From the NCBI RefSeq assembly GCF_014201505.1, contig NZ_JACHEO010000008.1, positions 84,753 to 148,752 on the forward strand: 64,000 bases of DNA. The letters are read 5' to 3'. This stretch comes from Desulfoprunum benzoelyticum. GTDB taxonomy: Bacteria; Desulfobacterota; Desulfobulbia; Desulfobulbales; Desulfocapsaceae. The notes under the pieces are model-generated. The model ran no database searches. It had not been told where the DNA came from and saw only the letters and a program-made list of their open reading frames with translations. Position numbers and translations under genes: made by a program. Positions within the stretch are counted from its first letter, which is position 1; every line of letters begins with the position of its first letter. Shown one piece after another: positions 17,046-24,444 of the stretch.

Positions 17046-17360
17046 ATGGCAGAAATTCATATAACGCCAGCGGCCGAGAATGATCTCATCACCATCTGGC
17101 TCTATATCGCACGGGATAATCCGGAGGCCGCCGACCGTGTTTATCAAGCGGTAGAGGACACTTTCGAATCACTCGCCTCCCTGCCGCACATAGGCCCGTC
17201 ATATCAATCCAAACGGGCACAACTGAAAGGTGTACGCTTCTTTTCCGTCAGCAAGTTTCAAAGCTATGTGATCTATTATCGAGAATACCCCAAAGGCATA
17301 GAAATCATTCGCGTTCTGCATGCCCATATGAATAAGCAAAGACGATTGAAGCCGAAGTGA
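17046..17360 (+). CDS. parE: ParE-family toxin
   Basis: 104 residues of the RelE/ParE fold. ITPAAENDLITIWLYIARDN is the first helix pair, and GVRFFSVSKFQSYVIYYREY and IIRVLHAHMN form the sheet and C-terminal strand of ParE proteins. ParE toxins poison DNA gyrase. No ribosome site precedes ATG 17046, so expression may be low or the true start could differ. A block of mosaic repeat begins about 10 bases after the stop. Confidence 0.88.
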   Translation: MAEIHITPAAENDLITIWLYIARDNPEAADRVYQAVEDTFESLASLPHIGPSYQSKRAQLKGVRFFSVSKFQSYVIYYREYPKGIEIIRVLHAHMNKQRRLKPK

Positions 17361-17370
17361 AACAGGCATG

Positions 17371-17565
17371 AGATCTCGACCTTCCCCGCTGTCATCGCGA
17401 CCTACCCCGCTGTCATCTCGACCGCAGGGAGAGATCTTTGCAGGATCAGATCTCAGCGAAAAGACAAGATTTCTCGCTTCGCTTCGAAATGACAGCGGGG
17501 GGAGCATCCCGGCCTACGCCCTACCGGGAACAACGAGATTTCTCGCTTCGCTTCGAAATGACAGC
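17371..17565. repeat. Mosaic hairpin repeat block R3
   Basis: Contains one clean composite (17405-17500, about 96 bp): a forward GACCGCAGG hairpin, a linker, then a reverse GAAGCGAAGC hairpin, bounded by CCCCGCTGTCAT and ATGACAGCGGGG. An extra reverse hairpin follows. Its right end runs directly into the remnant of a WbuC-like gene. Confidence 0.9.
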
Positions 17566-17827
17566 TCCAACCCTCCCCACCAACCTCCGCAGATACTCCC
17601 CCGCCCCTTCACTCCCCTCCGCCGGGGTCGAAGACGATCACCTCGTCCACTTTCCCCATCCCATCGAAAATAAATGCCGCCATCCGCCCGCGCACCCTGA
17701 CAAACCTTTCCTGCTTCGGCGGCGTCAGCTGCCGATGCGGCCGGATGTACGATCCCGGCTCCATGGCGTTCAGCAACCGCTGGCAGGGATCGTCGAGACT
17801 GGCATGGAGGTTGTAATCCTGACGCAA
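17566..17827 (-). pseudogene. WbuC-family cupin remnant
   Basis: The minus-strand frame reads QDYNLHASLDDPCQRLLNAM, then EPGSYIRPHR and RVRGRMAAFIFDGMG, the core of WbuC-type cupins found in O-antigen loci. The N-terminal third is missing. The frame stops after VIVFDPGGGE. In another frame, GSEGAGEYLRRLVG, the expected family C-terminus, continues to about 17570 and then merges with repeat block R3. Thus the gene has an internal deletion with a frameshift and truncated ends. Family assignment from memory of the motif; no search was possible. Confidence 0.7.
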
Positions 17828-17836
17828 CCCTACCCC

Positions 17837-18298
17837 CTACTTTTCTTTAGCAATCTTCTTTTTCTCCTTGCGTTCCTTGGTTGGTTTTACCAATTCGTCG
17901 CCTTCGGCTGGAGACGGCAGGAAAGAAATTGTTGGCAGGAAAAATGGAGCCCAGGGACCACGAGAAGTAATTGTTATGAGAAATTCCCTGGCAGCGCTAT
18001 ACAGAATCGATGCCCCGGTAACTTTGAGCAATTGAACAGGATCATCAATTTTATCGCTTACAGTGAATAAACCTACCACGATAAGGTGTATCGCGTATGG
18101 AGTCCTTTTCTTTTCATTCTCCGGCAGTGCTGTAATTTCCAGGTTGACCTGGTAGAGGCCATTTTCAGGATTATGATCTACGCCAACCTTCGTTTCGAAA
18201 TCGATCTGTTCGGCTGGATCCCCTGGGGTGAATTCCGGATCAGCAGAAACCTGAACAAAAGGGAAAAAATATTCTTTTACTGTTAACGGCGGTTTCAT
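17837..18298 (-). CDS. SecB-like chaperone of a toxin-antitoxin-chaperone (TAC) operon
   Basis: 153 residues. The N-terminal half has the SecB-type strand order (KEYFFPFVQVSADPEF, YQVNLEITALPENE, YAIHLIVVGLFTV), and the second half has the SecB-like signature GASILYSAAREFLITITSR followed by FLPTISF. A Lys-rich tail ends the protein. Its start overlaps the antitoxin stop by four bases. In known TAC systems (for example Mycobacterium HigBA-Rv1957) the chaperone binds and protects the unstable antitoxin. Function here is inferred from fold and position. Confidence 0.8.
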   Translation of the reverse strand: MKPPLTVKEYFFPFVQVSADPEFTPGDPAEQIDFETKVGVDHNPENGLYQVNLEITALPENEKKRTPYAIHLIVVGLFTVSDKIDDPVQLLKVTGASILYSAAREFLITITSRGPWAPFFLPTISFLPSPAEGDELVKPTKERKEKKKIAKEK

Positions 18299-18705
18299 GA
18301 TGCCAGTTGCTCCATCAATATCCCTTGGGAATTTTGAGAATAGCTCTTTTCGTAATCATCAGGCCGCCACCACTGAGGAACTACTTTCTTCTTTCCCTCT
18401 ATTGCTCGATACCATCGAGGATTCTTCTCTTCTTCACTGGTAACGTGAATTTTCACACGACCGCCGATCGCCTTGGACAGCTTTGTCATTGTGGCGATGG
18501 TAAAGTTGGCCTTTCCTTTGAAAACTTTTGTTATATAGGCTTGTGATGTACCGATTGCCTCGGCAAGATCCTTTTTCGAAATGCCCTTTCGCTTCATGAG
18601 CTGTTGGAGTTGAAGCGTAAATTCAAGAATGTTCTTTTCGACAAGGAATAATTCATCATTTTCCAGGTCACACCAAAGTTCGGAAAAAGAAGTATATTCA
18701 GTCAT
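18295..18705 (-). CDS. higA: HigA-like HTH antitoxin of the TAC operon
   Basis: 136 residues. An N-terminal helical part is followed by an XRE helix-turn-helix (about 42-80, KGISKKDLAEAIGTSQAYIT). The tail from about 92 contains PRWYRAIEG and VPQWWRPDDYEK, a hydrophobic, Trp-rich extension that is not needed for DNA binding. It is a good candidate for the chaperone-addiction segment that makes TAC antitoxins depend on their SecB-like partner. Start and stop overlap the flanking genes by four bases each. Confidence 0.85.
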   Translation of the reverse strand: MTEYTSFSELWCDLENDELFLVEKNILEFTLQLQQLMKRKGISKKDLAEAIGTSQAYITKVFKGKANFTIATMTKLSKAIGGRVKIHVTSEEEKNPRWYRAIEGKKKVVPQWWRPDDYEKSYSQNSQGILMEQLAS

Positions 18706-19133
18706 ATTTTTTCACCCTCCTCGTCAAAATATGCAATTTGCCCCGCTTCGTATGCTTTCGCGAAGTCCTTCTTTATTTTGATGATACGAGAAACTTCTTG
18801 TTTATTTGCCTTCTTGCCTTTCTTTATATGCTGGCAACTGCAAATTATGATTTTGTTGTGAAATTGGGAATAAAACCAAAAAAGTCGGAGGTCGCCGGCG
18901 ATGAACTCGTAAATGCTGTTGTTCTTGTTGACCTCGTGGGAAATCTCATCAGAAAGTTGTGTCGGCCCATGAGGGGATTCGGCAACCTGACGAATGATTG
19001 CAAAAAGTCTTCTGATTGAGCCGCTATATTTCTTGTTCAGCTCATTGTGCCATGCAAGCAGCGGGGATTTTCCGTCATCGTTGCAGACCTCATAAACGGT
19101 CCACACTCCCTTTCTGACAGATCGTAAGTTCAT
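18702..19133 (-). CDS. higB: HigB-like (RelE-superfamily) toxin of the TAC operon
   Basis: 143 residues. WTVYEVCNDDGKSPLLAWHNEL opens the fold, and SIYEFIAGDLRLFWFYSQ and IIICSCQHIKKGKKA resemble Gp49/HigB mRNA interferases. Toxin-first gene order and four-base overlaps fit a translationally coupled TAC operon. The mRNA-cleaving activity is inferred from the family. ATG 19133 has only a weak AGGA upstream and lies a few bases after the predicted transcription start. Confidence 0.82.
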   Translation of the reverse strand: MNLRSVRKGVWTVYEVCNDDGKSPLLAWHNELNKKYSGSIRRLFAIIRQVAESPHGPTQLSDEISHEVNKNNSIYEFIAGDLRLFWFYSQFHNKIIICSCQHIKKGKKANKQEVSRIIKIKKDFAKAYEAGQIAYFDEEGEKI

Positions 19134-19177
19134 TCCTGATTAACCTAGAGGTTAAGTGAGAACTGAGGCAATGTCAA
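19134..19177 (-). promoter_or_regulatory. TAC operon promoter and palindromic operator
   Basis: On the minus strand TTGACA (19177-19172) and TAACCT (19154-19149) are 17 bases apart. A near-perfect 16-base dyad, TTAACCTCTAGGTTAA (19155-19140), covers the -10 box: 7-base arms around a 2-base centre. It is the probable HigA operator. The leader before the toxin ATG would be only about nine bases. Confidence 0.7.
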
Positions 19178-19259
19178 GATAGATATTTTACAACAGTCGG
19201 CTTACATATTGGCCATTTCTCATGCAGCCATCATCCGCCCCCAAAAATGGCACCCTTGG

Positions 19260-19443
19260 AATCACGAGATTTCTCGCTTCATCACGAGATTTCTCGCTTC
19301 GCTTCGAAATGACAGAGGGGAAGGCATCTCAACCTTCCCCCCCACCTTTTCGCCTTTTCTTCCGCTGTCATCGCGACCTACCCCCGCTGTCACCGCGACC
19401 TGCCCCCGCTGTCATCTCGACCGCAGGGAGAGATCTCCTGCAG
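19260..19443. repeat. Mosaic hairpin repeat block R4
   Basis: Starts with a reverse hairpin whose left arm is duplicated (CACGAGATTTCTCGCTTC appears twice in tandem), then several CCCCGCTGTCAYCGCGACC half units and one forward GACCGCAGGGAGAGATCT hairpin. It separates the TAC operon from BrnTA. Confidence 0.85.
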
Positions 19444-19517
19444 TCACCTTAAAGTTCAAAAAATTAGCATCCGAATAAACAAGGGGCTTTAGCCATATAT
19501 TTTACCATACAAAAATA

Positions 19518-19546
19518 TTGACAAACGTATCTTTCAAACTCACAAT
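19518..19546 (+). promoter_or_regulatory. brnTA promoter (predicted leaderless)
   Basis: TTGACA at 19518, a 17-base spacer and CACAAT at 19541 place the transcription start on or next to the ATG at 19553. No ribosome site is present. ACGTAT motifs on both sides of the -10 could be BrnA half sites. Confidence 0.5.
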
Positions 19547-19552
19547 GTACGT

Positions 19553-19846
19553 ATGAAAAAACGATCCGACTTTGAATGGGACCAAGATAAGAATTTGATT
19601 AATCAAGAAAAGCATGGGGTCTCGTTCGCATTGGCTCAACTTGCATTTCTTGATCACAACCGTGTTATCCTGGAGGACCTCGAGCATAGTGAGAATGAAA
19701 AACGATTCTATTGCCTTGGTAAAGTCTCAGATGGTGTAATGACAGTAAGGTTCACATACAGGGATAACAAAATCAGAATTATCGGTGCCGGTTATTGGCG
19801 AAAGGGCAAGAAAATATATGAAAGAGAAAATAAAATGTTCGGATGA
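19553..19846 (+). CDS. brnT: BrnT-family toxin
   Basis: 97 residues. The family pattern FEWDQDKNLINQEKHGVSFALA, then the central DNRVILED-like strand and RFYCLGKVSDGVMTVRFTYRDNKIRIIGAGYW, is complete. BrnT is a RelE-like ribonuclease. The antitoxin gene starts inside its 3' end (29-base overlap). The ATG lies 29 bases after the -35 box with no ribosome site, which suggests leaderless translation. Confidence 0.9.
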   Translation: MKKRSDFEWDQDKNLINQEKHGVSFALAQLAFLDHNRVILEDLEHSENEKRFYCLGKVSDGVMTVRFTYRDNKIRIIGAGYWRKGKKIYERENKMFG

Positions 19847-20045
19847 ACCAATGGGAAAGGTGCGGGTAATTCGTGATTTCTTACCTTCACCCGAAGAACT
19901 TGCGCTCAAGGACGAAACCGTTAAGGTCACTTTGTCCCTCAGCAAAACAAGTGTCGATTTTTTTAAAAAGGAAGCGAAAAAATATAACACGCAATACCAG
20001 AAAATGATTCGCAGATTGCTTGACGAATATGCTGCTCAACAATAA
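19818..20045 (+). CDS. brnA: BrnA-family antitoxin
   Basis: 75 residues from ATG 19818. The C-terminal half VKVTLSLSKTSVDFFKKEAKKYNTQYQKMIRRLLDEY is the ribbon-helix-helix DNA-binding domain of BrnA proteins, and the N-terminal segment VIRDFLPSPEELALKDE binds the toxin. A longer in-frame start at 19785 would overlap more of the toxin and is less likely. A repeat block begins about 35 bases after the stop. Confidence 0.88.
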   Translation: MKEKIKCSDEPMGKVRVIRDFLPSPEELALKDETVKVTLSLSKTSVDFFKKEAKKYNTQYQKMIRRLLDEYAAQQ

Positions 20046-20079
20046 TCAGGCGACCTGCCATCTCGGTCAGGCTCTCCGT

Positions 20080-20255
20080 TTTCATCTCGACCTGCCCCCG
20101 CTGTCATTTCGAAGCGAAGCGAGAAATCTTGTCTTTCCGCTGAGATCCGGCCCTGCGAAGATCTCTCCCTCTGGTCGAGATGACAGCGAGGGTGGTTCGA
20201 GATGACAGCGGAAGCGGTTCGAGATGACAGTGCTCATCTTTCCCGCCAGGGCCAA
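20080..20255. repeat. Mosaic hairpin repeat block R5
   Basis: Contains a forward GAAGCGAAGC hairpin (20100-20130) and a reverse hairpin with loop variant ACCAGAGG, i.e. the inner CC/GG stem is kept while the loop changes. Reverse half units GTTCGAGATGACAGCGG follow. Relative to R3 the outer orientation is the same but the two variants are swapped. Confidence 0.85.
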
Positions 20256-20293
20256 CACCATACCCCTGAACAAAGCATCGAGGTACAATTCAA

Positions 20294-21457
20294 TCAGGTG
20301 CCATGATAAGCAACATCGAAAATTTCCTTTGCGTAGAAAATCTTCGGCCTTTGCTCCGACCTGGCAAGTGGTTGAAGGATTTGAAGAGAAATCAATCGTT
20401 CAATGTCGTTCTTCGCTGTTGGATAGGTGGTGTTCAATAATTCACGGACATCCGGAATCGTGATAAAAGGGACATTGAAGAGTGATTCGACAATCGTGCC
20501 GAGCCGTGCGCTTCCACCGCTTGAGGCGATTATCTTTTGATATTTCCGTTGAATATCGACCAAAGAATCAAACCGGACAAGAGCTTCTCGTGCCTGCTGA
20601 ACGGTCGCTCTCAGGCAAAATTCCAGATAACTTTTCCAATCTGCGTTAACGCTGACATTGAACAAATTGTTCACATATTCATCTTTGTACCGGTCGAAAT
20701 ACTCACTCAGGTACAACCAGGGCATGACAAGGTTACAGCGCCTAAAAATCATCAGCGAGAGAAGCAACCTGCCAACCCTGCCATTGCCATCCGAAAAAGG
20801 ATGGATTGTTTCAAATTGGTAATGCACCATGAACGAATATAACAGGGGATCTATGGTGACGTCGGAATTCATTTGTATTTCCAACTGTTGCAAGCACTCA
20901 ACCGCGATACCGGCAGGGGGAGGAATAAATCTTCGATCAGAGCCGATATGAACCTGGTTTATCCTGAAATTTCCCGGGTTCCTGTTCGCCCCTCGAACAC
21001 CAGTCAACAACTCCTTGTGCATCTCCCGAATCAGACGAATGGACAGCGGCAGCCGTAACAGCAGATCCTGGCCAACTTGCAAAGCTCTGCTGTAGTTTCG
21101 AACCTCCATCCAGGAATTGACCTTGTCATGCTCGGAAGTCGGCTCCTTTGGTGATTTCTCAAAAAGTAACAGCTCTTCAGCCGTCGCATACGCCCCTTCG
21201 AGACTGGATGACTTCAGGGCCTCACGTTTCTGGAGAGGCGTGAGCAAGAGGTTGCTGGAATCACCGGGCATATGCCTGCCAACTCCATCCAGTCGGGCCA
21301 ATTCTTCTTTGGCCAGAGAGAGCAGCGGCCACAATTGAACAGGCATATCCCACTTGTCCGGCAAAGGGTCCGGAATAAATGCCCAGTCGTGCCCATCATC
21401 GATCCTTATCCTTTGCAGGGTACCTAAGGATTTGGAAGAAAAGAGAGATTTGTCCAT
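20294..21457 (-). CDS. Fic-family AMPylase-like protein (class II, self-inhibited)
   Basis: 387 residues. The catalytic Fic motif HPFSDGNGRVGR is intact at 219-230. An inhibitory helix motif of the S-x3-E-G type is present N-terminally (SSSLEG, E87), placing it in class II, in which the Glu blocks ATP until relieved. The C-terminal 90 residues look like a winged helix (LGTIVESLFNVPFITIPDVRELL), so DNA binding or autoregulation is possible. GAGG precedes ATG 21457. It transfers AMP or related groups to protein targets that cannot be inferred. Confidence 0.9.
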   Translation of the reverse strand: MDKSLFSSKSLGTLQRIRIDDGHDWAFIPDPLPDKWDMPVQLWPLLSLAKEELARLDGVGRHMPGDSSNLLLTPLQKREALKSSSLEGAYATAEELLLFEKSPKEPTSEHDKVNSWMEVRNYSRALQVGQDLLLRLPLSIRLIREMHKELLTGVRGANRNPGNFRINQVHIGSDRRFIPPPAGIAVECLQQLEIQMNSDVTIDPLLYSFMVHYQFETIHPFSDGNGRVGRLLLSLMIFRRCNLVMPWLYLSEYFDRYKDEYVNNLFNVSVNADWKSYLEFCLRATVQQAREALVRFDSLVDIQRKYQKIIASSGGSARLGTIVESLFNVPFITIPDVRELLNTTYPTAKNDIERLISLQILQPLARSEQRPKIFYAKEIFDVAYHGT

Positions 21458-21474
21458 AAAGCCTCGTCTGAAGA

Positions 21475-21535
21475 ATTAAAGCCTGCTTTAATCCACAGGA
21501 TGTCAATTAAAATATATGCCATAAAATTTTAATTG
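21475..21535. promoter_or_regulatory. Two perfect inverted repeats upstream of the Fic gene
   Basis: ATTAAAGC-CT-GCTTTAAT (21475-21492) and CAATTAAAAT with ATTTTAATTG (21504-21513 and 21526-21535, 12-base spacer) lie just before the Fic start. They share an ATTAAA core and are probable operator sites, possibly for the Fic protein's own winged-helix domain. Confidence 0.5.
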
Positions 21536-21618
21536 GCCATCATCGAGTTAAAATTTTGCACTATCGGTTTGCCCACCCATTTAGCAGCTTCACAGTCACT
21601 GGCACCATGATTCGCCCG

Positions 21619-21842
21619 CCGCTGTCACCGCGACCTTCCCCCGCTGTCATCTCGACCTGCCCCCGCTGTCATCTCGACCTTCCCCCGCTGTCATCTCGAC
21701 CGCAGGGAGAGATCTCTACAGGATCAGATCACAGCGAAAACACAAGATTTCTCGCTTCGCTTCGAAATGACAGCGGGGGAAGCATCCAGTCCATCGCCCT
21801 ATCGGGAACTTCAAGATTTCTCGCTTCGCTTCGAAATGACAG
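21619..21842. repeat. Mosaic hairpin repeat block R6
   Basis: Forward CCCCCGCTGTCATCTCGACC half units, then a composite of forward CCGCAGG hairpin and reverse AGCGAAGC hairpin, and a further reverse hairpin. It fills most of the 550-base gap between the Fic gene and the PIN remnant; the rest of that gap is AT-rich with no visible gene. Confidence 0.88.
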
Positions 21843-22007
21843 GATACGTCTTGAAACTCCCAGTATCTCGTATAGGTTTGCAATTTTAGGATAATTGATT
21901 ATACATTTGCATAGAGCAACTCAAAATACAGACCCTGTGCCATGGTCGTAACCAATCGAAATTGTCATCAACGCCGCTCACGCTGAATAAGGGCAAAAGG
22001 TGTCCGG

Positions 22008-22452
22008 TTGAAACATATTTATTTGGATGTTTGCGCATTGTGTCGGCCATATGGATGATCAATCCTATTCAAGAATTCACCTTGAGACGATAGCCGTGCG
22101 ATTGATATTAAAAACGGTAGAGGCAGGACGTTATAGGCTGATAACCTCACCCGTACATGAGATTGAAATTTCCAACATAGCAAATGATTCCGAAAGAATC
22201 GATTTGTTGTTGATGCTTGAGAAACTGGGTGTACGGATCGCAATCGACAATGAAGCCGCCAGGGCCTGCGCTGAAAAACTGTTCCGGCAAGGCCTGGGGC
22301 CTGCCGATGCCGCGCATATAGCCTTTGCAGAAGCCGCACAAGCCGATTTTATAAGTTGTGATGATAAACTCATCAAAAAGTGCTCCAGAATGACGGTTGA
22401 TGTCTGGACTGGCAACCCCGTTGCATTTTGTGACAAGGAGAATTTGCGATGA
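22008..22452 (+). pseudogene. PIN-domain (VapC-like) toxin gene with a +1 frameshift
   Basis: TTG 22008 follows AAAAGG by seven bases and opens KHIYLDVCALCRPY, the canonical first strand of a PIN nuclease with its first Asp. The frame then stops. One extra G at 22053/22054 would restore RPY-DDQSYSRIHLETIAV, and the shifted frame continues to TGA 22452 with the later PIN residues (TSPVHEIEISN, GPADAAHIAFAEAAQADFISCDDKLI). So the gene is intact except for a single-base insertion; a sequencing error is possible. The normal product would cleave RNA. Confidence 0.75.
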
Positions 22453-22655
22453 CTACGTTAAAAGATATCAAGGATAAAGAATTAATAGAAAAAGGCACAA
22501 AAATTTTATTCAAGGAACTTGGGTATGCAGATACCATCCGTTTTCTGACCATACCGCGAGACATCAGGGAAGAAAGTGTGAAAAGACACAGAAAATGGCA
22601 GAAGGGTTTGGATAAAGAAACTTTTTTTAATGAAGTGTTCAGAAATCAGAATTGA
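22449..22655 (+). CDS. Putative antitoxin partner of the PIN protein
   Basis: 68 residues. The ATG overlaps the PIN stop (ATGA). The pattern IRFLTIPRDIREESVKRHRKWQKGL, then FFNEVF, is familiar from small proteins encoded beside VapC-like toxins in cyanobacteria and other phyla. I cannot name a formal family. Here it lies after the toxin rather than before it. It may persist because it once neutralised the now frameshifted PIN protein. Confidence 0.6.
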   Translation: MTTLKDIKDKELIEKGTKILFKELGYADTIRFLTIPRDIREESVKRHRKWQKGLDKETFFNEVFRNQN

Positions 22656-22711
22656 CCCAAAGCCTTTTCTCGCTTACGGCCATTATCCTCCAGATCTTCT
22701 CGTCCCTTATT

Positions 22712-22880
22712 CTGTCATATCGACCTTCCCCGCTGTCATCGCGACCTTCCCCCGCTGTCATCGCGAACTACCCCCGCTGTCATCGCGACTTTCCCCGCTG
22801 TCATCGCGACCTTCCCCGCTGTCATCGCGACCTTCCCCGCTGTCATCTCGACCGCAGGGAGAGATCTCAAACAGGGCGAT
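22712..22880. repeat. Mosaic hairpin repeat block R7
   Basis: Six direct CCCCGCTGTCATCGCGACC-type half units in a row (spacing about 19-21 bases) end in one forward CCGCAGG hairpin. The right end passes straight into an AlbA_2-like gene remnant. Confidence 0.85.
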
Positions 22881-23140
22881 GCCACGGCAGGCCTGCCAGG
22901 GTTTTTCCGACGCTTTCCCGACGCTTTCCCGACACGCCAGGTCTCGCCTGCATCGGTATTCCGACTGGTCCACCCGCCAATTCCAGCTCTTCCACCGGTT
23001 TTCGGTGAACAGGCACCCGTCCCGGTCGTCGACGAAGTCGATCCGTGGCCACTCTGTTAAGGCGCGTTTGATTCCGGAGCCCAACCTTGACCACCCCATT
23101 CGTCCTGGCGATCGCGATCAGGTCATCGACGCGCCCGAGA
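22880..23140 (-). pseudogene. Fragment of an AlbA_2/Schlafen-AAA-like protein C-terminus
   Basis: Minus-strand frames read GSGIKRALTEWPRIDFVDDR, then GCLFT, and after a frameshift VHRKPVEELELAGG and GKRRESVGKTL. This is the typical C-terminal segment of AlbA_2-domain ATP-binding proteins, many annotated as putative transcriptional regulators or helicases. At least one frameshift is needed. The 3' end is cut by repeat block R7 and the N-terminal part is missing. Assigned from motif memory only. Confidence 0.45.
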
Positions 23141-23144
23141 CGCT

Positions 23145-23465
23145 TTACAAATCGAGTTGCTCAACAGTCAATCCCATGGCCTTGGCTATCTTTTTCAGGC
23201 TGGCGCGGCGTGGTTTGGCGCTGTTTTCCATCTGGGCGCAGGCTCCCTGGGTCATGTTCGCCCTCGCCGCAACCTCGGCCTGGGTGAGTCCGAGGCGTTC
23301 ACGCCAGGCGCGCATCGGTGACCAGTCGTGATCGAAGGTAAGATTGACGACTTCGTTGGGGACAAGGTTTTCCTGGCGGTCGCGACTGGCCAGCCAGTCG
23401 GCATAAGGCAGCACCACGAAGGCGGGGGCGCCGTTGCTGTCGTGGATGATCTGGATCATACTCAT
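23145..23465 (-). CDS. XRE-family HTH protein with a Phd-like N-terminal part
   Basis: 106 residues from ATG 23465. The start MSMIQIIHDSNGAPAFVVLPYADWL resembles the N-terminus of short antitoxins, and the C-terminal half is a classical XRE HTH (LGLTQAEVAARANMTQGACAQMENS). It lies 14 bases after the higA stop on the same strand, so it forms a third gene of the HigBA operon. It may be a second antitoxin, a regulator, or the orphaned half of another module. No toxin of its own follows, only a gene remnant. Confidence 0.7.
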   Translation of the reverse strand: MSMIQIIHDSNGAPAFVVLPYADWLASRDRQENLVPNEVVNLTFDHDWSPMRAWRERLGLTQAEVAARANMTQGACAQMENSAKPRRASLKKIAKAMGLTVEQLDL

Positions 23466-23478
23466 GGTTTGTCTTTTG

Positions 23479-23784
23479 CTACGTTCTTTGGATCGGCTGT
23501 ACACGATCGATCCTTGCTCTACGTTTCGGGGAGTGCATTGCATTCCATATATCGTTTCTTTTCTGCAGGTTGAGCCAGAAATCTGCGGTATTCCCGAAAA
23601 CCTTTGCCAGAATCAACGCCGTATCAACCGTGATCGTCCGTTTGTTGTTGCACAATTCGTTCACCGTCTTGCGACTTACCATCATGGCTTTCGCCAGACC
23701 ATCCTGGCTAAGCCCCAAGGGCTCCAGAAATTCTGTTACAATCATTTCTCCAACCGACACCGGTTGCTGTTTTGTCGTAATCAT
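23479..23784 (-). CDS. higA: HigA-family antitoxin
   Basis: 101 residues. VSVGEMIVTEFLEPLGLSQD, then GLAKAMMVSRKTVNELCNNK and TALILAKVFGNTADFWLNLQ, match the HigA/VapI-type XRE antitoxins. It lies 13 bases after the toxin stop. It is expected to bind the ATGTAACG-N5-CGTTACAT dyad upstream of higB and to inactivate HigB. A third HTH gene follows closely. Confidence 0.9.
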   Translation of the reverse strand: MITTKQQPVSVGEMIVTEFLEPLGLSQDGLAKAMMVSRKTVNELCNNKRTITVDTALILAKVFGNTADFWLNLQKRNDIWNAMHSPKRRARIDRVQPIQRT

Positions 23785-23797
23785 CCCTGACTCCTCA

Positions 23798-24094
23798 TCA
23801 TCTGTAACTATGGTTATCGAGATACACGCCTTCAGCTTCCCCCCTGTCGTTGTCCCATTGGAAAATCAGCCGCCATTGGTCATTGATTCTGATTGAATGA
23901 CTATTGTCGAGATTTCCGATCAATTTTTCAAAATGATTGCCCGGCGGAGATCGTAGATCCGCTTCACAGGTGGAGTCGTCAAGAATTTGCAATTTTCTGA
24001 AAAGCCTTTCGTTGATTGCTGCAGGGATCTTCTTGCTTTTTCTGCCCTCAACAAAAAAATTTTCCAGCCATTTATCCCGAAAGTTTTTTATCAT
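23798..24094 (-). CDS. higB: HigB-family toxin
   Basis: 98 residues from ATG 24094. MIKNFRDKWLENFFVEG is the signature start; KLQILDDSTCEADLRSPPGN, then LIGNLDNSHSIRINDQWRLIFQW complete the RelE-like fold of plasmid-maintenance killer proteins, which cleave mRNA on the ribosome. GTG 24100 is an alternative start, but ATG 24094 lies exactly 29 bases after the -35 box, as in the BrnTA and HicAB modules of this window. No ribosome site is visible. Confidence 0.9.
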   Translation of the reverse strand: MIKNFRDKWLENFFVEGRKSKKIPAAINERLFRKLQILDDSTCEADLRSPPGNHFEKLIGNLDNSHSIRINDQWRLIFQWDNDRGEAEGVYLDNHSYR

Positions 24095-24129
24095 GGCCAC
24101 AATGTAACGCTCATCGTTACATCCTGCAA
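24095..24129 (-). promoter_or_regulatory. higBA promoter and operator (predicted leaderless)
   Basis: Reading leftward: TTGCAG (24129-24124), a 16-base spacer, TTACAT (24107-24102), then seven bases to the ATG. A perfect dyad, ATGTAACG and CGTTACAT with a 5-base spacer (24102-24122), covers the -10 box and spacer and is the likely HigA operator. Confidence 0.6.
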
Positions 24130-24130
24130 G

Positions 24131-24430
24131 CCCCCGCTGTCATTTCGACCTACCCCCGCTGTCATCACGACCTGCCCCCGCTGTCATCTCGACCTCCCCC
24201 CGCTGTCATCGCAACCTACCCCCGCTGTCATCTCGACCTTCCCCCGCTGTCATCTCGACCGCAGGGAGAGATCTCAAACAGGGCTTGCAATGGGCTCCAG
24301 CAAAGGAACAAGAGATTTCTCGCTTCGCCTCGAAATGACAGAGGAAAAAAGTCGAAATGACAGCGGGGGTGTCATCCAGTCCTTTGCCCTACCGGAAACA
24401 AGAGATTTCTCGCCGGCGCTCAAAATCGAC
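24131..24430. repeat. Mosaic hairpin repeat block R8
   Basis: About six CCCCCGCTGTCAT half units, a forward CCGCAGG hairpin, the linker with GGGCTTGCAATGGGCTCC, and reverse hairpins, one with GCTTCGCC and a diverged last one (CGCCGGCGCTC) that still keeps inner GC pairing. It separates HigBA from the AbiE operon. Confidence 0.88.
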
Positions 24431-24444
24431 TTGTCCCCTTTTGC

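Noticed and set aside
17609..17827. A functional small cupin gene
   Set aside because: N-terminus and the metal-binding C-terminal half are missing and the family C-terminus is in another frame, so it was called a remnant.
22712..22880. CRISPR array (regular direct repeats about 20 bp apart)
   Set aside because: Units are contiguous with 5-7 base variable parts, there are no 30-40 base unique spacers, no leader and no cas genes.
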